Below, in pieces: positions 9,872 through 22,000 of a stretch of 64,000 bases of DNA. The notes below the pieces were generated by a model. It made no database searches. It saw only the letters and a program-made list of their open reading frames with translations, and was not told the DNA's origin. How positions within the stretch are numbered: position 1 is the first letter of the stretch; each line of letters begins with the position of its first letter. The position numbers and the translations under genes are program-made. Source of the DNA: Asterias rubens (lineage: Eukaryota > Echinodermata > Asteroidea > Forcipulatida > Asteriidae); NCBI RefSeq assembly GCF_902459465.1, contig NC_047073.1, positions 2,790,001 to 2,854,000 on the forward strand. Direction: 5' to 3'.

Positions 9872-10230
9872 AACCCACAGAGATATTGACTTGGCTGTTC
9901 CGAATCCAGGGGAGTTGCTGGAATGAATGCATCCAATTCTGATGACTAAAACCCACAGAGATATTGACTTGGCTGTTCCGAATCCAGGGGGAATTGTTGG
10001 AATGAATGCATCTGATTCTGATGACTAAAACCCACAGAGATATTGACTTGGGTGTTCCATTTCCAAGGGGAGATGCTGGAATGAACGCATCCTATTCTGA
10101 TGACTAAAACCCACAGAGATATTGACTTGGCTGTTCCAATTCCAAGGGGAAGTTGCTAGATGAACGCATTCGAATTCTGATGACTAAAACCCACAGAGAT
10201 AATGACCTGGCTGTTTCACTTCCAGGTGAG
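9826..10230. repeat. ~79-bp tandem repeat spanning the stop codon, about 5 units
   Basis: The string gatgactaaaacccacag recurs at 9863, 9941, 10020, 10099 and 10179, giving periods of 78, 79, 79 and 80 bp. Each unit carries a copy of the GMNASDSDD-stop coding end followed by 3' UTR sequence (gatattgacttggctgtt). Only the first unit is in frame with the exon; later units are 3' UTR. Confidence 0.92.
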
Positions 10231-11700
10231 CAGGAATTATCTCAGTTGGTGGATCCAATGAATTATTCCATATATTGTAGTGGTCCATGAGTGTTATAGA
10301 TGGATTGCAGATGACGGTTGGCTGGCGATTGTAACGGTTTATGGCAAAAGGAGGATAAGAATGTCTGAACTATTAAAAATATATTAAATTATTTCATATG
10401 ATGTATCATACACTTAAAATATTTTATTAAATTTTGTTCTGCAAACTTGCCATTTTTTTTATTGTGCAGTACATAACGTGAAAAGTTATCACTTAAAAGT
10501 ACAAAAACATGTTTTTTTATGAAGGCAAAAATTGTAACTTTCTATTCTGAAATCTACTACTTTTGTGTATTTTTTCTGTTTTCCAACAAATCAAGGTTTT
10601 CTTGTGTGCTATGCTTCTATGTTTGTTGTAACATTTAAACAAATTAATGACAAACCCGCCTCTAGTGTCAAAGTTTTCACTTCCACATTTAACCTTTGAC
10701 TTGATGCCTTTTGCAAACTTATTTTTATACATCACATTTTTTAAAATAAACTTTTGGGTTTGATAGATTTACTTATTATGTACTAGTGGTTTTGTTGTTC
10801 CTCTTGTATGGTACAAAATTTTCATATTATTTTAACAAAACTGTACACTCTTAATAAGTATTTCAAAATACAATGTATTTATAACTATTTTAAATGTGTT
10901 TGTTGAAGTTATAAAAAAAACACTTTAGATTAAAAAAAAAATGCATGCATGCTTTATAGTAAAATTTCTTTGCAGCTCTCATTTTACTTTACTTTATAGG
11001 TGAACTTGATGTCTCCGTATTCATTGGAATTCATTTGCATTATTTCTTCCATGTGATCACATTATATGTACATAAACATTTACAGAAATATTGAAAACAT
11101 TAATTTGTTAACGTTTGTTTTAACAGACAATGCTGTTGGGTGCTAACGTATTTGATGAGAAATATGTATTTGTCAAAACTATGAAATAAAAAGGATTTTG
11201 GTGTCGTTGATATTCAGATTTTTGTTTGAAGCAAATTTTCTCCAGAACATCCGATAAACTCCGCGGTAGTAGAATAAAGAAAGACAGTTCTCTAAGAACA
11301 AACTCTACCTGGCAACACACATGTTGTTATTACCGCAAACCAAATATATATTGATACCATGCAATGCCTCAAATCCTACAAACTTGTGTTGTTCTTTAAA
11401 AATGTTTTAAAATACTGTTTATTTGACAAATTAGTACTTGAAGTCCATTGACGTTTCCCAAACAGGAAACGCTGGATTCTTTATTTTCATTTAAAGGTAG
11501 GGTCATACACTGGTAATGGCCCCGAAAAGAAATTGATTAGGTCACAATACACGGTGAGGTATCAATTTGGTTTTTGTGAGACTTCTAGTTCTAAGGAGAA
11601 CTGTCGTGCTTTTTAACTTCTATCTGGGGGGGGGGGGGGGGGGAGGTAGGAAATCGGTCGGGAATAGTTTCGCTTTAGTGGATCGAGGGGACTTCTCGTT
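10231..11700. other. 3' UTR and spacer downstream of the CH gene
   Basis: AT-rich and gene-free. It contains candidate poly(A) signals and a run of about 17 G near 11628-11645. No MITE or ORF of substance is recognised. Confidence 0.5.
10745..10750 (+). promoter_or_regulatory. Candidate poly(A) signal AATAAA (CH gene)
   Basis: AATAAA lies about 870 bp after the stop codon in AT-rich DNA. Another lies near 11186. Which one is used cannot be read from sequence. Confidence 0.35.
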
Positions 11701-11740
11701 ATTAAACTTCACTACCGCGAAGTGAGTCGTTAATTTCTCC

Positions 11741-11778
11741 CGACGTTTCGACTAGCTTGCTCTAGTCATCGTCAGGAG
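11741..11778 (-). ncRNA. Hammerhead-ribozyme-like core (Penelope-type context suspected)
   Basis: Read on minus: CTGACGA (11769-11775), a hairpin gactag-agcaag-ctagtc (11750-11767), then GAAAC, then GTCGGGAGA. CUGANGA, a stem II hairpin and GAAA are the invariant core of the hammerhead ribozyme. The flanks tctc and gaga could form stem I across adjacent units. Hammerheads with minimal stem III are known in the terminal repeats of Penelope-like retroelements. No reverse transcriptase is seen nearby, so this would be a relic or solo end. Confidence 0.5.
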
Positions 11779-11907
11779 ACAAACGGGTTTCAGTACACTT
11801 GGTTTCAATACCAGGAAAAATGTAACAATAACAACCAATATGCATATATTGCGATTAAAAGACTAATAATTATTTAATAACTTTGAACTGCAACCAACAT
11901 ACAGTCT

Positions 11908-12370
11908 GTACATGTCCCCTGGACGGTTTTGCATAGCCCCGGACATGATTGCATATGCAAAAGTGTCCAGAGCGGACAGTATTGCATGACAGACACAATT
12001 GCATGTGACACCAGCTAGGGTCAAAACTTAATTGGGGTGAAACAATTTTCGGTAAGTTTATACTTTCAAATGATACAGACCAGACTACCGACGACATTTA
12101 ATCATTGCAGACTGGTTATATAAGTAAAAGTTGGAGATTTATTGAGAATTTTAAGAGTTTGTTCTTTTGGTCAAAAATCCCCCAAAATCTGTGATGCCGA
12201 TGTCGCATGTAATTATGTTGTCTAAGCAGTACATCCAGAGGACATTATTGCATATGATATAATGTCCACCGGATGGTTTTGCATTTGCAATCGTGTCCGC
12301 CTGGACGCGACTGCATCATCAATTTGTGTCCGCCCGGACACATTTGCATATGCAGTAGGGCCCGCCTGAG
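11908..12370. repeat. Degenerate ~32-bp repeat of GTCC..GGAC plus TTGCAT
   Basis: Two clusters repeat a near-palindrome (gtcccctggac, gtccagagcggac, gtccgcctggac, gtccgcccggac) followed 4-8 bp later by ttgcat or ctgcat. The (t/c)tgcat starts are 11929, 11949, 11982 and 11999, then 12248, 12279, 12311 and 12344, so the second cluster has a 31-33-bp period. It lies downstream of both convergent genes. Confidence 0.65.
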
Positions 12371-12861
12371 CAAAACCGTCCTTGCAGTGAAAAACGCCAA
12401 AAAATCTAGCTTAAGCAGCAACAATAAAGGGTCTACCATACGCCAATAAAAATTATGAAACATTTTTTTCTTTATGTCTTAAATTAAAGTAATACACCAA
12501 AGTGGAAGGTGACTGGGTACATATAAAGTCATATAATATATTTTAAGAGTACAAATTTTACGGGCATTGTTATCTTTTTGTCCGTCATTAGATTAACAAC
12601 ATTGATTAAATATTGTTGTGCTTTCACAGTCAGAATTACGTTTTGCTATAATTTTTGTAACCATTTTGAGAAGAATCTTGCGCAAATTGTAGTTTATACA
12701 CCTTACAAATATTTAGTCCCATTAAACTCAATTAAATCCCAAAACAAAAATATTGTCATAAAAGTTTGGATTGTAATACTATTTAAGAGTACCATTTTCT
12801 TTTGAACACCCTGTTATTTTACTTAGTATGAAACACCCAGACATCTCCATTTTTGTGAGCT
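12371..12861. other. 3' flank of the SLC1A gene
   Basis: AT-rich and non-coding. It is probably largely the 3' UTR of the minus-strand transporter. No clear signal beyond scattered AT-rich hexamers. Confidence 0.45.
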
Positions 12862-13039
12862 TTACAGTTTGGTGTTAAACTCTTTCAGTTCTGGGTAGTA
12901 GTCAGTATCCGGGTCCTGTTTGAAGAGGTCATGACCTTTGGGTTCCTCCAGGGCTGAGAGACGATCCTTAGAGCGGTAGTAGACGATGCCAGCCCCGAAA
13001 GCATCACCGGCGACGTTCACGGTGGTGCGGATACGGTCT
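12862..13039 (-). CDS. SLC1A exon 8 (TM8 end, C-terminal tail)
   Basis: The acceptor is tttgtag at 13040-13046. It encodes [20 protein letters not shown], then a hydrophilic tail ending KEFNTKL and TAA (12862-12864). Confidence 0.95.
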
Positions 13040-16000
13040 CTACAAATGAGAAAGAACGAAAACACCATTATAGGCACTGTATACACTAATGGTTATTACT
13101 TCAATAACTGTTAGCATAAGAACTTACACGGTAACTAGCAATGGAGAGCTGTTGATAGTATAAAACATTTTGAGAAACAGCTCCCTATGAAGTTCAGTAG
13201 GATTTTGAGGAAGAGGTAATTTGTCACTAAAATATTAGAAGATCTCAGGCCTGAAGCCTTTTCTAGACATCTGAAAGCACACACATTTGTACAACAATAT
13301 TGTGTTTATTATTCCCTTGCAATTTGGATAACCAATTGAGCCCAAGCGCGAATACTTGTCTCTAAAGGCACCATGCGCCCAGCCCAAGCGCGTTTTGTTT
13401 TCTCTTTATCTCGCACCGTTATAACATTCAATAGCGCCCTCTTGTGAACCAACTACCTTATTGGTTGGCTGGTCCCCTGCCTTTATCCGCAAGGAAAAAC
13501 TAGACACCAGTGTTTCCATTAGATACGATGATTTCATTGGATCAACGTGCAGTGACGTAAGCTTTCTCTACTGTGTTTGATTGGTCCATTGTCAAAACAC
13601 AGGTGGAAAAGCTTTATACTTTCGGTCGTCTGCTTTCGGTGAGCACATGTGTTATGTACATGTACATTGTGTAATTACATGTGCAATGTTGTTGCGTATT
13701 ATTATGAATGTGGAATTTATTTGATTGCGTCTCCATGCGAAATGAATGTTTACTGCTGGCGAAAGGTGATTTATGGACGTGGATTGACCATGGAGGTAGA
13801 AGTTCTACCTCCATTGATTGACATAGGCTGTTGTCAGATCTCTGCCGTAGTTCACAAGCCTCGAAATGTGCCGTCAGAATGCGGGGAAAACACACCGGAG
13901 TACAACAGCCCCCTTTGCACAGGTAGAGACAACTTTAACAATAACATGGCGTCGAATATCAGTTGCTCTTTCGGTACTACTGTGAACTATTTCGGTGCAG
14001 GTCTTCGAACAGGCAGACATAGCAGCTGGAGCCAAACGTTCAAAAATGGCCCGAGACGAGAGGCAAGGCGTCACGAACCATGGAGGATTCACCATTGCTA
14101 CTCGCACGACGGAATACCATGGATGATGGAGGTTTCTACCTCCATGATGCGACAATGAGGAACACGCATGACTCTCCACACTCGTCATGGAATGTGACAA
14201 GTATGTAATCCCATGAATGTTGACGCTTTTGTTGTATTGTTAGCTCGGTTGCTCACTTGAATAGCAACACGGGCATGACGGGTCACCAGTGTTTTGTCAG
14301 GAAATGGCTGTTCACTTGAACACTGAGGAGCATGTATTACATGTTTTAGGACTGGCTGTTTCTTCCTAGCCTCCATGCTGTGGTGCAACAACTCTTCACA
14401 ACAGGTAACCAATAATGTTCGTTGTTTTTATTATAACTTTACTTCGAGGGTTCGTCCGCCATTTACCGAGTCTCGGAAATGTCGGTCATCAAATTCAGGG
14501 ACAACTTTCCGTATGGCGCCACCACTTTTTCACTCATTTTTACAAAAAAGGGATATATCAATCAGGTAAATAAGTTCCTATATTATTTTATATCGAATGA
14601 AAAAGTGGTGGCGCCATACGGAAACTTTTCCGAATATTTTATTCGAATGCTTATCTAATAATAAATAATAATAATATAATAATAAGACTTGTAATGCGCA
14701 CGTATCCACCCTGCTGGGTGTTGTAATTTTAGGGAGAGTTGAATGTTGTATCTGTGGGGGATTATGTGTCATTCATAATGTTTGTCATGGTGTATGAGCG
14801 TAGCATGAACGTACATTGTAAGTTTCACCAGACTCGAAATCAGGTGACTGTAAAACTATGATCATCCTCCCTCGCTGGTGGTGGTGGTCACGTATGATTT
14901 ATTGTGCAGCCTTTAGAATCACTTTGTGTGTATAAGAGCCTGTATTTTTACGCTTTAGGCCGGCTACGCAAAGTGGGTGGGTGGGGGGGGGGGGGGGGGT
15001 TACAACATAACAACGACTTGACTTCAAGACTAGGTCAATGTGACCAGGAACAATAGTTGCAAATTGTCCCGTTGGCAAGCTCGTCCCTATACCTATTTAT
15101 GCAGTAGTTTTAAATTGAACTTGAAAAATAAATCGGGTGTCTGCCAGTGTGGCAAGAGATTCTGTCCTCCATATATTTTGATAGCGCCCTCTTTTGACTG
15201 CTGTCTTGACAGAATCGCTTATGACGTACGATATTATCTCTGTAATTAATTATTTTACGCTACGGTTCGAATATTCAACGTAAAATGATAACGGTACTTA
15301 CAGGAACCAGTCGATGACAATAATGAGAGTGACGTCATCAGCGGGTAGACCAACCGCGTTGAGTACAATGACCAACGTGACCAGACCGGCCTGGGGTATC
15401 CCAGCAGCTCCCACGCTCGCTAAGGTAGCTGTCACGCTGTCGGCAAAAAACAAAAGGGTTGTAACTCATTATCAATGAACAAAAATACTCAAGGAACGGC
15501 AGAGCTAAAATCAACAACACTTCATAATGTTCATAGTGTAAATTTTGCGGTTTATATAAAATTATTAATTTTTTGAAAGTTACTTCATCACGGATCCTTT
15601 AATTTCGCAGTTGTTTTATTTTGTTATTATTATTTTTTTTGTACAAAATCTTGATACGGTTGGTATTCTTCCCAAATTACATAGCCCTTTGTGAGCTCGG
15701 AAAAACAACCGTTCTCCAAAATGTTTTCAAGCGGGGGCGGGGCAAGGTTTTATTTTTTATCACAGAAGGCTCCCGGCTCGGGCCCCGGCTCTCTGGCCAT
15801 GCTCCAAATACTGTTTACTTGAGAAGGATAATGTCTTTGTGTAATGTGAAATGTTAGTATTTTTTGTGATGTGTTTAAAGCATTTTATTTTGCCAGAGAA
15901 ATATTGTAATTTTAGGGATAGTTGAATGTGGTATTGCAAACTGTATGTATAGCTAAAGGCCCATGTTGACCTTTTGCCTTCACGTAAGTAACGGTGTCGT

Positions 16001-19000
16001 GTGGTGAATTGAAATCGGTCTTGTACAGAGGAATCATTTTATATTTTAGACCTCATCATCTGTATCTGTAGAATACTGCAAAAAACTCCTCACAGGATAA
16101 GTTGCAGGTGTGGTGTGGCAAGTAGACAAAAATTAGTGGTGAGCTCCCCTTATGAAAGTGGTCATTTGGATGTGATCTATTAATGGATGTTGCTGTAGTA
16201 TTTTGTTTGTAAACGCTCGTCCTTTTTACTCAGAGGGCCATAATGGCAGGAGGTTCTGTCCCCCTGGAGATTCTCCCTTTTCTGGTAGCGCCCTCTTTTG
16301 AATCACCCTCCCTCAATCCATGCTAGATGGGGAACAAAATCTCCGACAGACATATTTCCCTGTGACACCTCTTTCCCATGCCTCTACAATACACTCACCT
16401 GACCGTTATAATGGTCGCAATGTCCAGTTCGAAGCCGTTGACCTGTGCAATGAAGATGGCCGCCACTGCCTCATACAGAGCCGTCCCGTCCATGTTGACC
16501 GTAGCGCCGATGGGCAGCATGAAACGGGTCACTCTCTTGTCGATCCTATTATTGTTCTCAAGGCAACTCATTGTCAATGGTAGGGTAGCAGAGCTGAGGG
16601 GTGGGGGACACACGGCAAATTGATCGTTAGTAGTTTGATAAAAACACTTGATGAAATCATTGAAAGGCACTGGACACGTTTGGTAATTTACTGAGACTAG
16701 TTATCCCAACTTTTGTTGTATAAAATAAAGTAACAAAAGTTAGACTCAATATTGATCATCGAAGTTACAAGAGAATAATGAGAGAAAAACAACAGTGTTG
16801 TTTACTTTGTGTGCTTTCAGATGCATAAAAGGCTTTAGGCCTGAAGTCTTTTAATATTTGAGTGAGAAATTACGTCTTGATCAAAAACTACGTTACTTCA
16901 GAGGGAGCCGGTTCTCATCGGTTAGCTTGATACGATTCGAAATTACACCCAAGTGAGTTTGTCTATGCTACAATAATGATTATGAACTGCACAAATCAAT
17001 GCCTCAATAAATACTGTTCTGCGGTATGAACAACATGTTTGTACACACATGGTGTTCCCGCAAACCAAATAATAATAGACGACACTACTTATTCTAGTCA
17101 TTGTGAAATCAGCGGTTAGCTTGGTAGGATTTGAACTAAACCCACACCCAAATGGGTGTGTCTGTGCTACCTTGAGGCAGTCGCGAAGGCCGTCATCAGA
17201 GCTGGGGACACCCCTTTGATGTAAGTGACTGGGTTCCTCCGGGTGAAGATCAGGAAAATAAGGGGCAGTACGAGCAGGCCGTGAATGAGCAGACCCGAGA
17301 TGACGGTAATCGAGTACAGCCCGATCTGACTGAAGACTTTCACCCAGTCATCCATGGCCAAGATCTTGCCGAGTATCAGGAAGAAAATACCGATTGGAGA
17401 GATCCTATTAGACAACGAAATAAACACATAAATAAATGACAGATTATGGGAATCGACTGAAGACTTTGGAACACCAGGTGGCGGCAGACTAACCCTTGTC
17501 AGGTAACAAGTACGATCAAGTACGAGCACAAACAAAGCGGTACTCGAGTAGTACTGGATATACATGGACAGCAATGGTTCACAGTTCAAAGTGTTTTGTT
17601 TATATTAGATTTAAAGCGACCCCAATACACAATGAACATTTCACAGCTGTTCAAAGTGTTTTTGTTTACATTGAATAATTATTGTTGTCCTTAAGTTTCA
17701 TGTTCTTAAGATTTAAAGCAACCCCAGTATACAATGAACAGTTCACAGTTCAAAACTGGATGTTTTTTCACCGAGTGTCAAAAAGCTAAATCGAGAATCG
17801 TTGATTTATTCGTATATAGCGCAGAGCTACAATGGGAGACTTTGAAACGCTATAGGTGGCTGCAAACTTACCAAGTATATTTCCACTAGAAGTAGTTCAG
17901 AGCTTGCGCACAAACCGGGGACAATGGTTTAAAGTCTGCTGCCACCTAGCGTCTTAAAAGTCTCACATTTAGTTAAATTGGACGTACCAGATAATAATGC
18001 TGACTAGTCTCATAATAGTCTCCATGAGTGAGTTGGCAAAGGCCTTGAGTGGGTCTCCTTCCGGCCCCATGCGGCCAAGCACGATACCCAGTATACAGGA
18101 AAACACCACCAGGCCTAACACATTGCTCCGATCCTGGTATCCACCCATGGACTGAAACATTATGATCTTCTTCGTCATGTTGTCCATTGTTGTGATGCCC
18201 TCCATGTCGGCCATGGAAGTGGTCATAGAGGGAGACATAGTGGTTGACATCATCATCTTATCGTCCATCGGCATGACTTCTATTTGCGCAGTTTTGTACT
18301 GAAACGAAAAAGGGAAAATACACGTAATAAACGTGATTTTTCTTCTTTCTAGTGAGGCACATGTTTTGGCTGCAACGTTCCTCCGTTCCGCCTGTGACTA
18401 TACCTGTTGATTTTGTACAGCTTGATATACAATCAGCACAACAAGCTGACATGTTTTTCCCCGTGGTTAAAGTGGACGGTTCCAGCTTAGGATATCATGG
18501 CATATGAGCTTACCAGTGTTACGATGAGAGTACATTATGTCAGCATGTGATGTAAAGATGTATGCAATGGCAGTGGCAAAACCCATGTAGTTTTTCAGGG
18601 TCACATTATCCCATATTAACTTTTGGACCATAGTACATGTATATTGACTGTGCCCCAGATTGTATTATTCAGAAGAACACAGTGGAAATAAGTCTTTGAC
18701 TTTTTGTGTTATCCCTAGGCAACAGTTCTTTCATTTCATGTTCAAGTTTATGTGGTAAATTTAGAGAATATTGTTAAAATGTAACTGTGTGAAAGAAAAC
18801 GAATATCAAATTAAAAGAGAAACACTTTCGATTGAACTAAGTTTCGATTGAATTAATTTTATCGGAATAACTCACTGTTCGAAAGCATGCCTCGATGATG
18901 TTTGGCGGGAACATGTTCCTGTAAAACAGAAAAAGCCAAACCAAAAACATACATTTAAATGTTTTCATGCATACATTATTTGTTCCGTTCACCCCCGAGA

Positions 19001-22000
19001 TAGACCCTCTGCATTGCACGCCATCGATATTAAGGTAAAACAATGGAAACGTGGGCTATAGTCGCTGCGAGCAACTCTCAGCCAATCATAGGTCTTCATT
19101 GACCACACGCAGTGAGCGCGCGCTTTGGACCTGTGACGTTGTCAGCAAGCAGTTCTATTCCCACGTTGGTATCAAACCCTTATGTTTTTTTTCTTAAAAA
19201 AAACAAACAAGCAAATAATGTTGTCGCAAATAGTCTTATATCCCATACTTTGGCTCACCTGAGCTATGTCACAAAGTGTTGTGAAGGGTAAAATTTAAAC
19301 TATAACTTGATAAATGAATTTTTGAGAAGTCGCCCTTTAACTTTAATTTACATGTTGTTTACTGATTGGGGAGGGGGGGGGGTCGATTTGGGGATGAGGG
19401 AGGGTTGTGGGGGGGGGGGGGGGGTCCAGTGTCTGCTCGGCCAACTGAACAGTTTGTGTGTCTAGAATGTTTGCACAGAGGGCACTAGAGTGTTGGGTAT
19501 ACGCTTGGTTCGTTCACACGGTGTTGGCACGCATATAGACTTTGTACATAACATTCCTTGTGGAGCATCCTATTCTTTAGAATACGTTGGAGACCTTTGG
19601 TCACCTTTTCTGTTTTGTTCTCGGTCCCCATGAGGTAGTGAATAGGAAATCATAATATGTAGAGCCGAAAATAGTCCTACAACACGGAAACCAGTTTTTA
19701 CTTCGTGTGGGTTATACTGTGATTTCATTGTTTTGTAAAGCTTTACATGTATTTTTCTTTTGTGGTATCCATCGTACACCGCATATAGAACACTGTAATT
19801 TTGTAGATAAGGCACAGTCCTGCAACCCATAAACCATTTTTTACGTCGTGGTTGGCCGTATACATTGTACTCTGGTATTTGGTTACACACGCCGTGACCT
19901 GTCGGTTGACAACGGCCTTCAGAGTGCGAATGTTTGTGTACTAGTTGTCCATGAACTGGTTTAAAAGCCACCATTCTTCCAATTTGAACCAAAGTTTAAA
20001 TCCTTAAGGTAGTTTATTAACATATCAATAGTTAGTATTTGAGGTCGGCAGTGTGTGCTATAAAGCACCCGAATATAGGTCACTTATTTCACTGTGATAC
20101 TGCACCATGTGGATGCATTTTTACAAGATTATTTATCTACGGTAGCTGTACAGGGACATCGAACATACCTATTTACGATTTGAGGCATAAATCGTGATGT
20201 TTTGCATGTTCGCACTTTCTTAAAAGGAAGGTATATACTACGTGTGGTATAACCACTCTCAAAAGTAAATGCAATTAAAACTTGATTTGTTTATTAAGTA
20301 CAACTGGTTCCGATTGTATAAATCCTCGCACGAGACCTTGTGAGAAAAGAAGGACGTATTAAACAACGCCAACTTCATCATACTTTGGTTTAAATGTTTA
20401 CGGGAAGCCGGGATAAAACTGTTCAGGTTGGGACTTGACACTGATCAAGTTTTGGACTGTCAACTAGGTTTTTGAATTGTTTACAACTATCAAGTTTTGG
20501 ACTCTTCAACTATATAACGTTTTGGACTTGTCAACTATCAGGTTTTGGACTTGTCAACTATCATGTTTTGGACTCGTCAACTATCAAGTGTTGGACTTGT
20601 CATCTATCAGGTTTGGACTTGTCATCTATCAGGTTTTGGACTTGTCATCTATCAGGTTTTGGACTTGTCATCTATCAGGTTTTTGACTTGTCATCTATCA
20701 GGTTTTTGACTTGTCAACTATCAGGTTTCGGATTTGTCAACCATCAGGTTTTGGACTCGTCAACTATCTAGTGTTGAACTGGTCAACAATCAGTGTTTGG
20801 ACTTGTCAACTATTAAGTTTTTGACTTGTCACCTATCAAGTTTTGGATTTGTCAACTACCAAGTGTTGGACTTGTCAACTATCAAGTGTTGGACTTGTCA
20901 ACTATCAAGTGTTGGACTTGTCAACTCTCGGACTTGTCAACTGTCGAGTCTTGGACTCGTCAACTATCAAGTGTTGAACTCGTCAACTATCAAGTGTTGT
21001 ACTTGTCAACTATCGGACTTGTCAACTATCAGGTTTTGGACTCGTCAACTATCAGGTTTTGGACTTGTCAACTATCAGGTTTTGGACTCGTCAACTATCG
21101 ACGAAATTGTGAATCCATGATAATCTGTTCGTGACCACGCCCACTTAAAGTGGTTTCAACGGTAATTAGCAGAAACCCAGAAGTAGGAAGTGTGTGAGGG
21201 GGTTGGGGTTCTACCGTGTATCTTACCTCAGGAGGTCCAGAAAGGAATCGACCGTGTTGACGTGCTCACTTTTCCCAGATCTATCGATCATGTCTGTCTG
21301 ACCGTGGCTACCTGGACTGATCGCCATGACCATGATGATACCTAGTATGACAGCCATCAGGGTGGTTAGGAAGTAGTACACCAAAGCCTGTGGGTGGTAA
21401 AGTTCATCATCAATATCTTTACCTATCCGTGGGGACAAAGTCAATCAAAATCCTACAGTAGCATTATGTACTCTGGCTGCAGTTAAGAGCGTTACTTTTT
21501 GTTTTTACTTAATATGAACATGAATTAACATGAATACGCGAAGTTGACTTGTACAGGTTTTTTTACAAACAAAAATACATTCAATTCAACACACGGCTCA
21601 TTCAATTTCGTTTTAAAATTAATGTTCCGCTAAAATCAGCATTCTTCAGTCAAAATAATGAATAATTCAATTTCACCAGTTTTAACATTCAATTGTGATT
21701 TACGACTTTTTAATTTTCATTAGGCCGTAAGTAATTCAATTTCGTGAAGCCAGCAGAGGATTGTATCTAGAGATGTTGTTGTTGTTGCTGCTGTTGTTAT
21801 TGTTGATTATATTGATGCCCTTTCTCACCTTGAGGCCAAGGACTCCGGAGACTCGTTTGTCCAGTGAAGACATTCCAGCCACCAAGCTGGACACAATCAG
21901 CGGAACGATGATCATCTTCAGCATGTTCAAGAAGAGTGTCCCGGGGAAGGAGATGTAGCCAATCTCCTTGGCACTTAACTCAATGTCGGTGCAGAATTTG

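Noticed and set aside
13649..14200. 169-codon plus ORF and overlapping 108-codon minus ORF
   Set aside because: They lie in the seventh intron of the transporter, contain short self-complementary stretches (ggaggtagaagttctacctcc), have no recognisable domain, and are open on both strands.
20472..21134. Long frames of [11 protein letters not shown] repeats as a repetitive protein
   Set aside because: These are translations of the 23-bp minisatellite in an intron. Open frames in several phases come from lack of stops in the unit.
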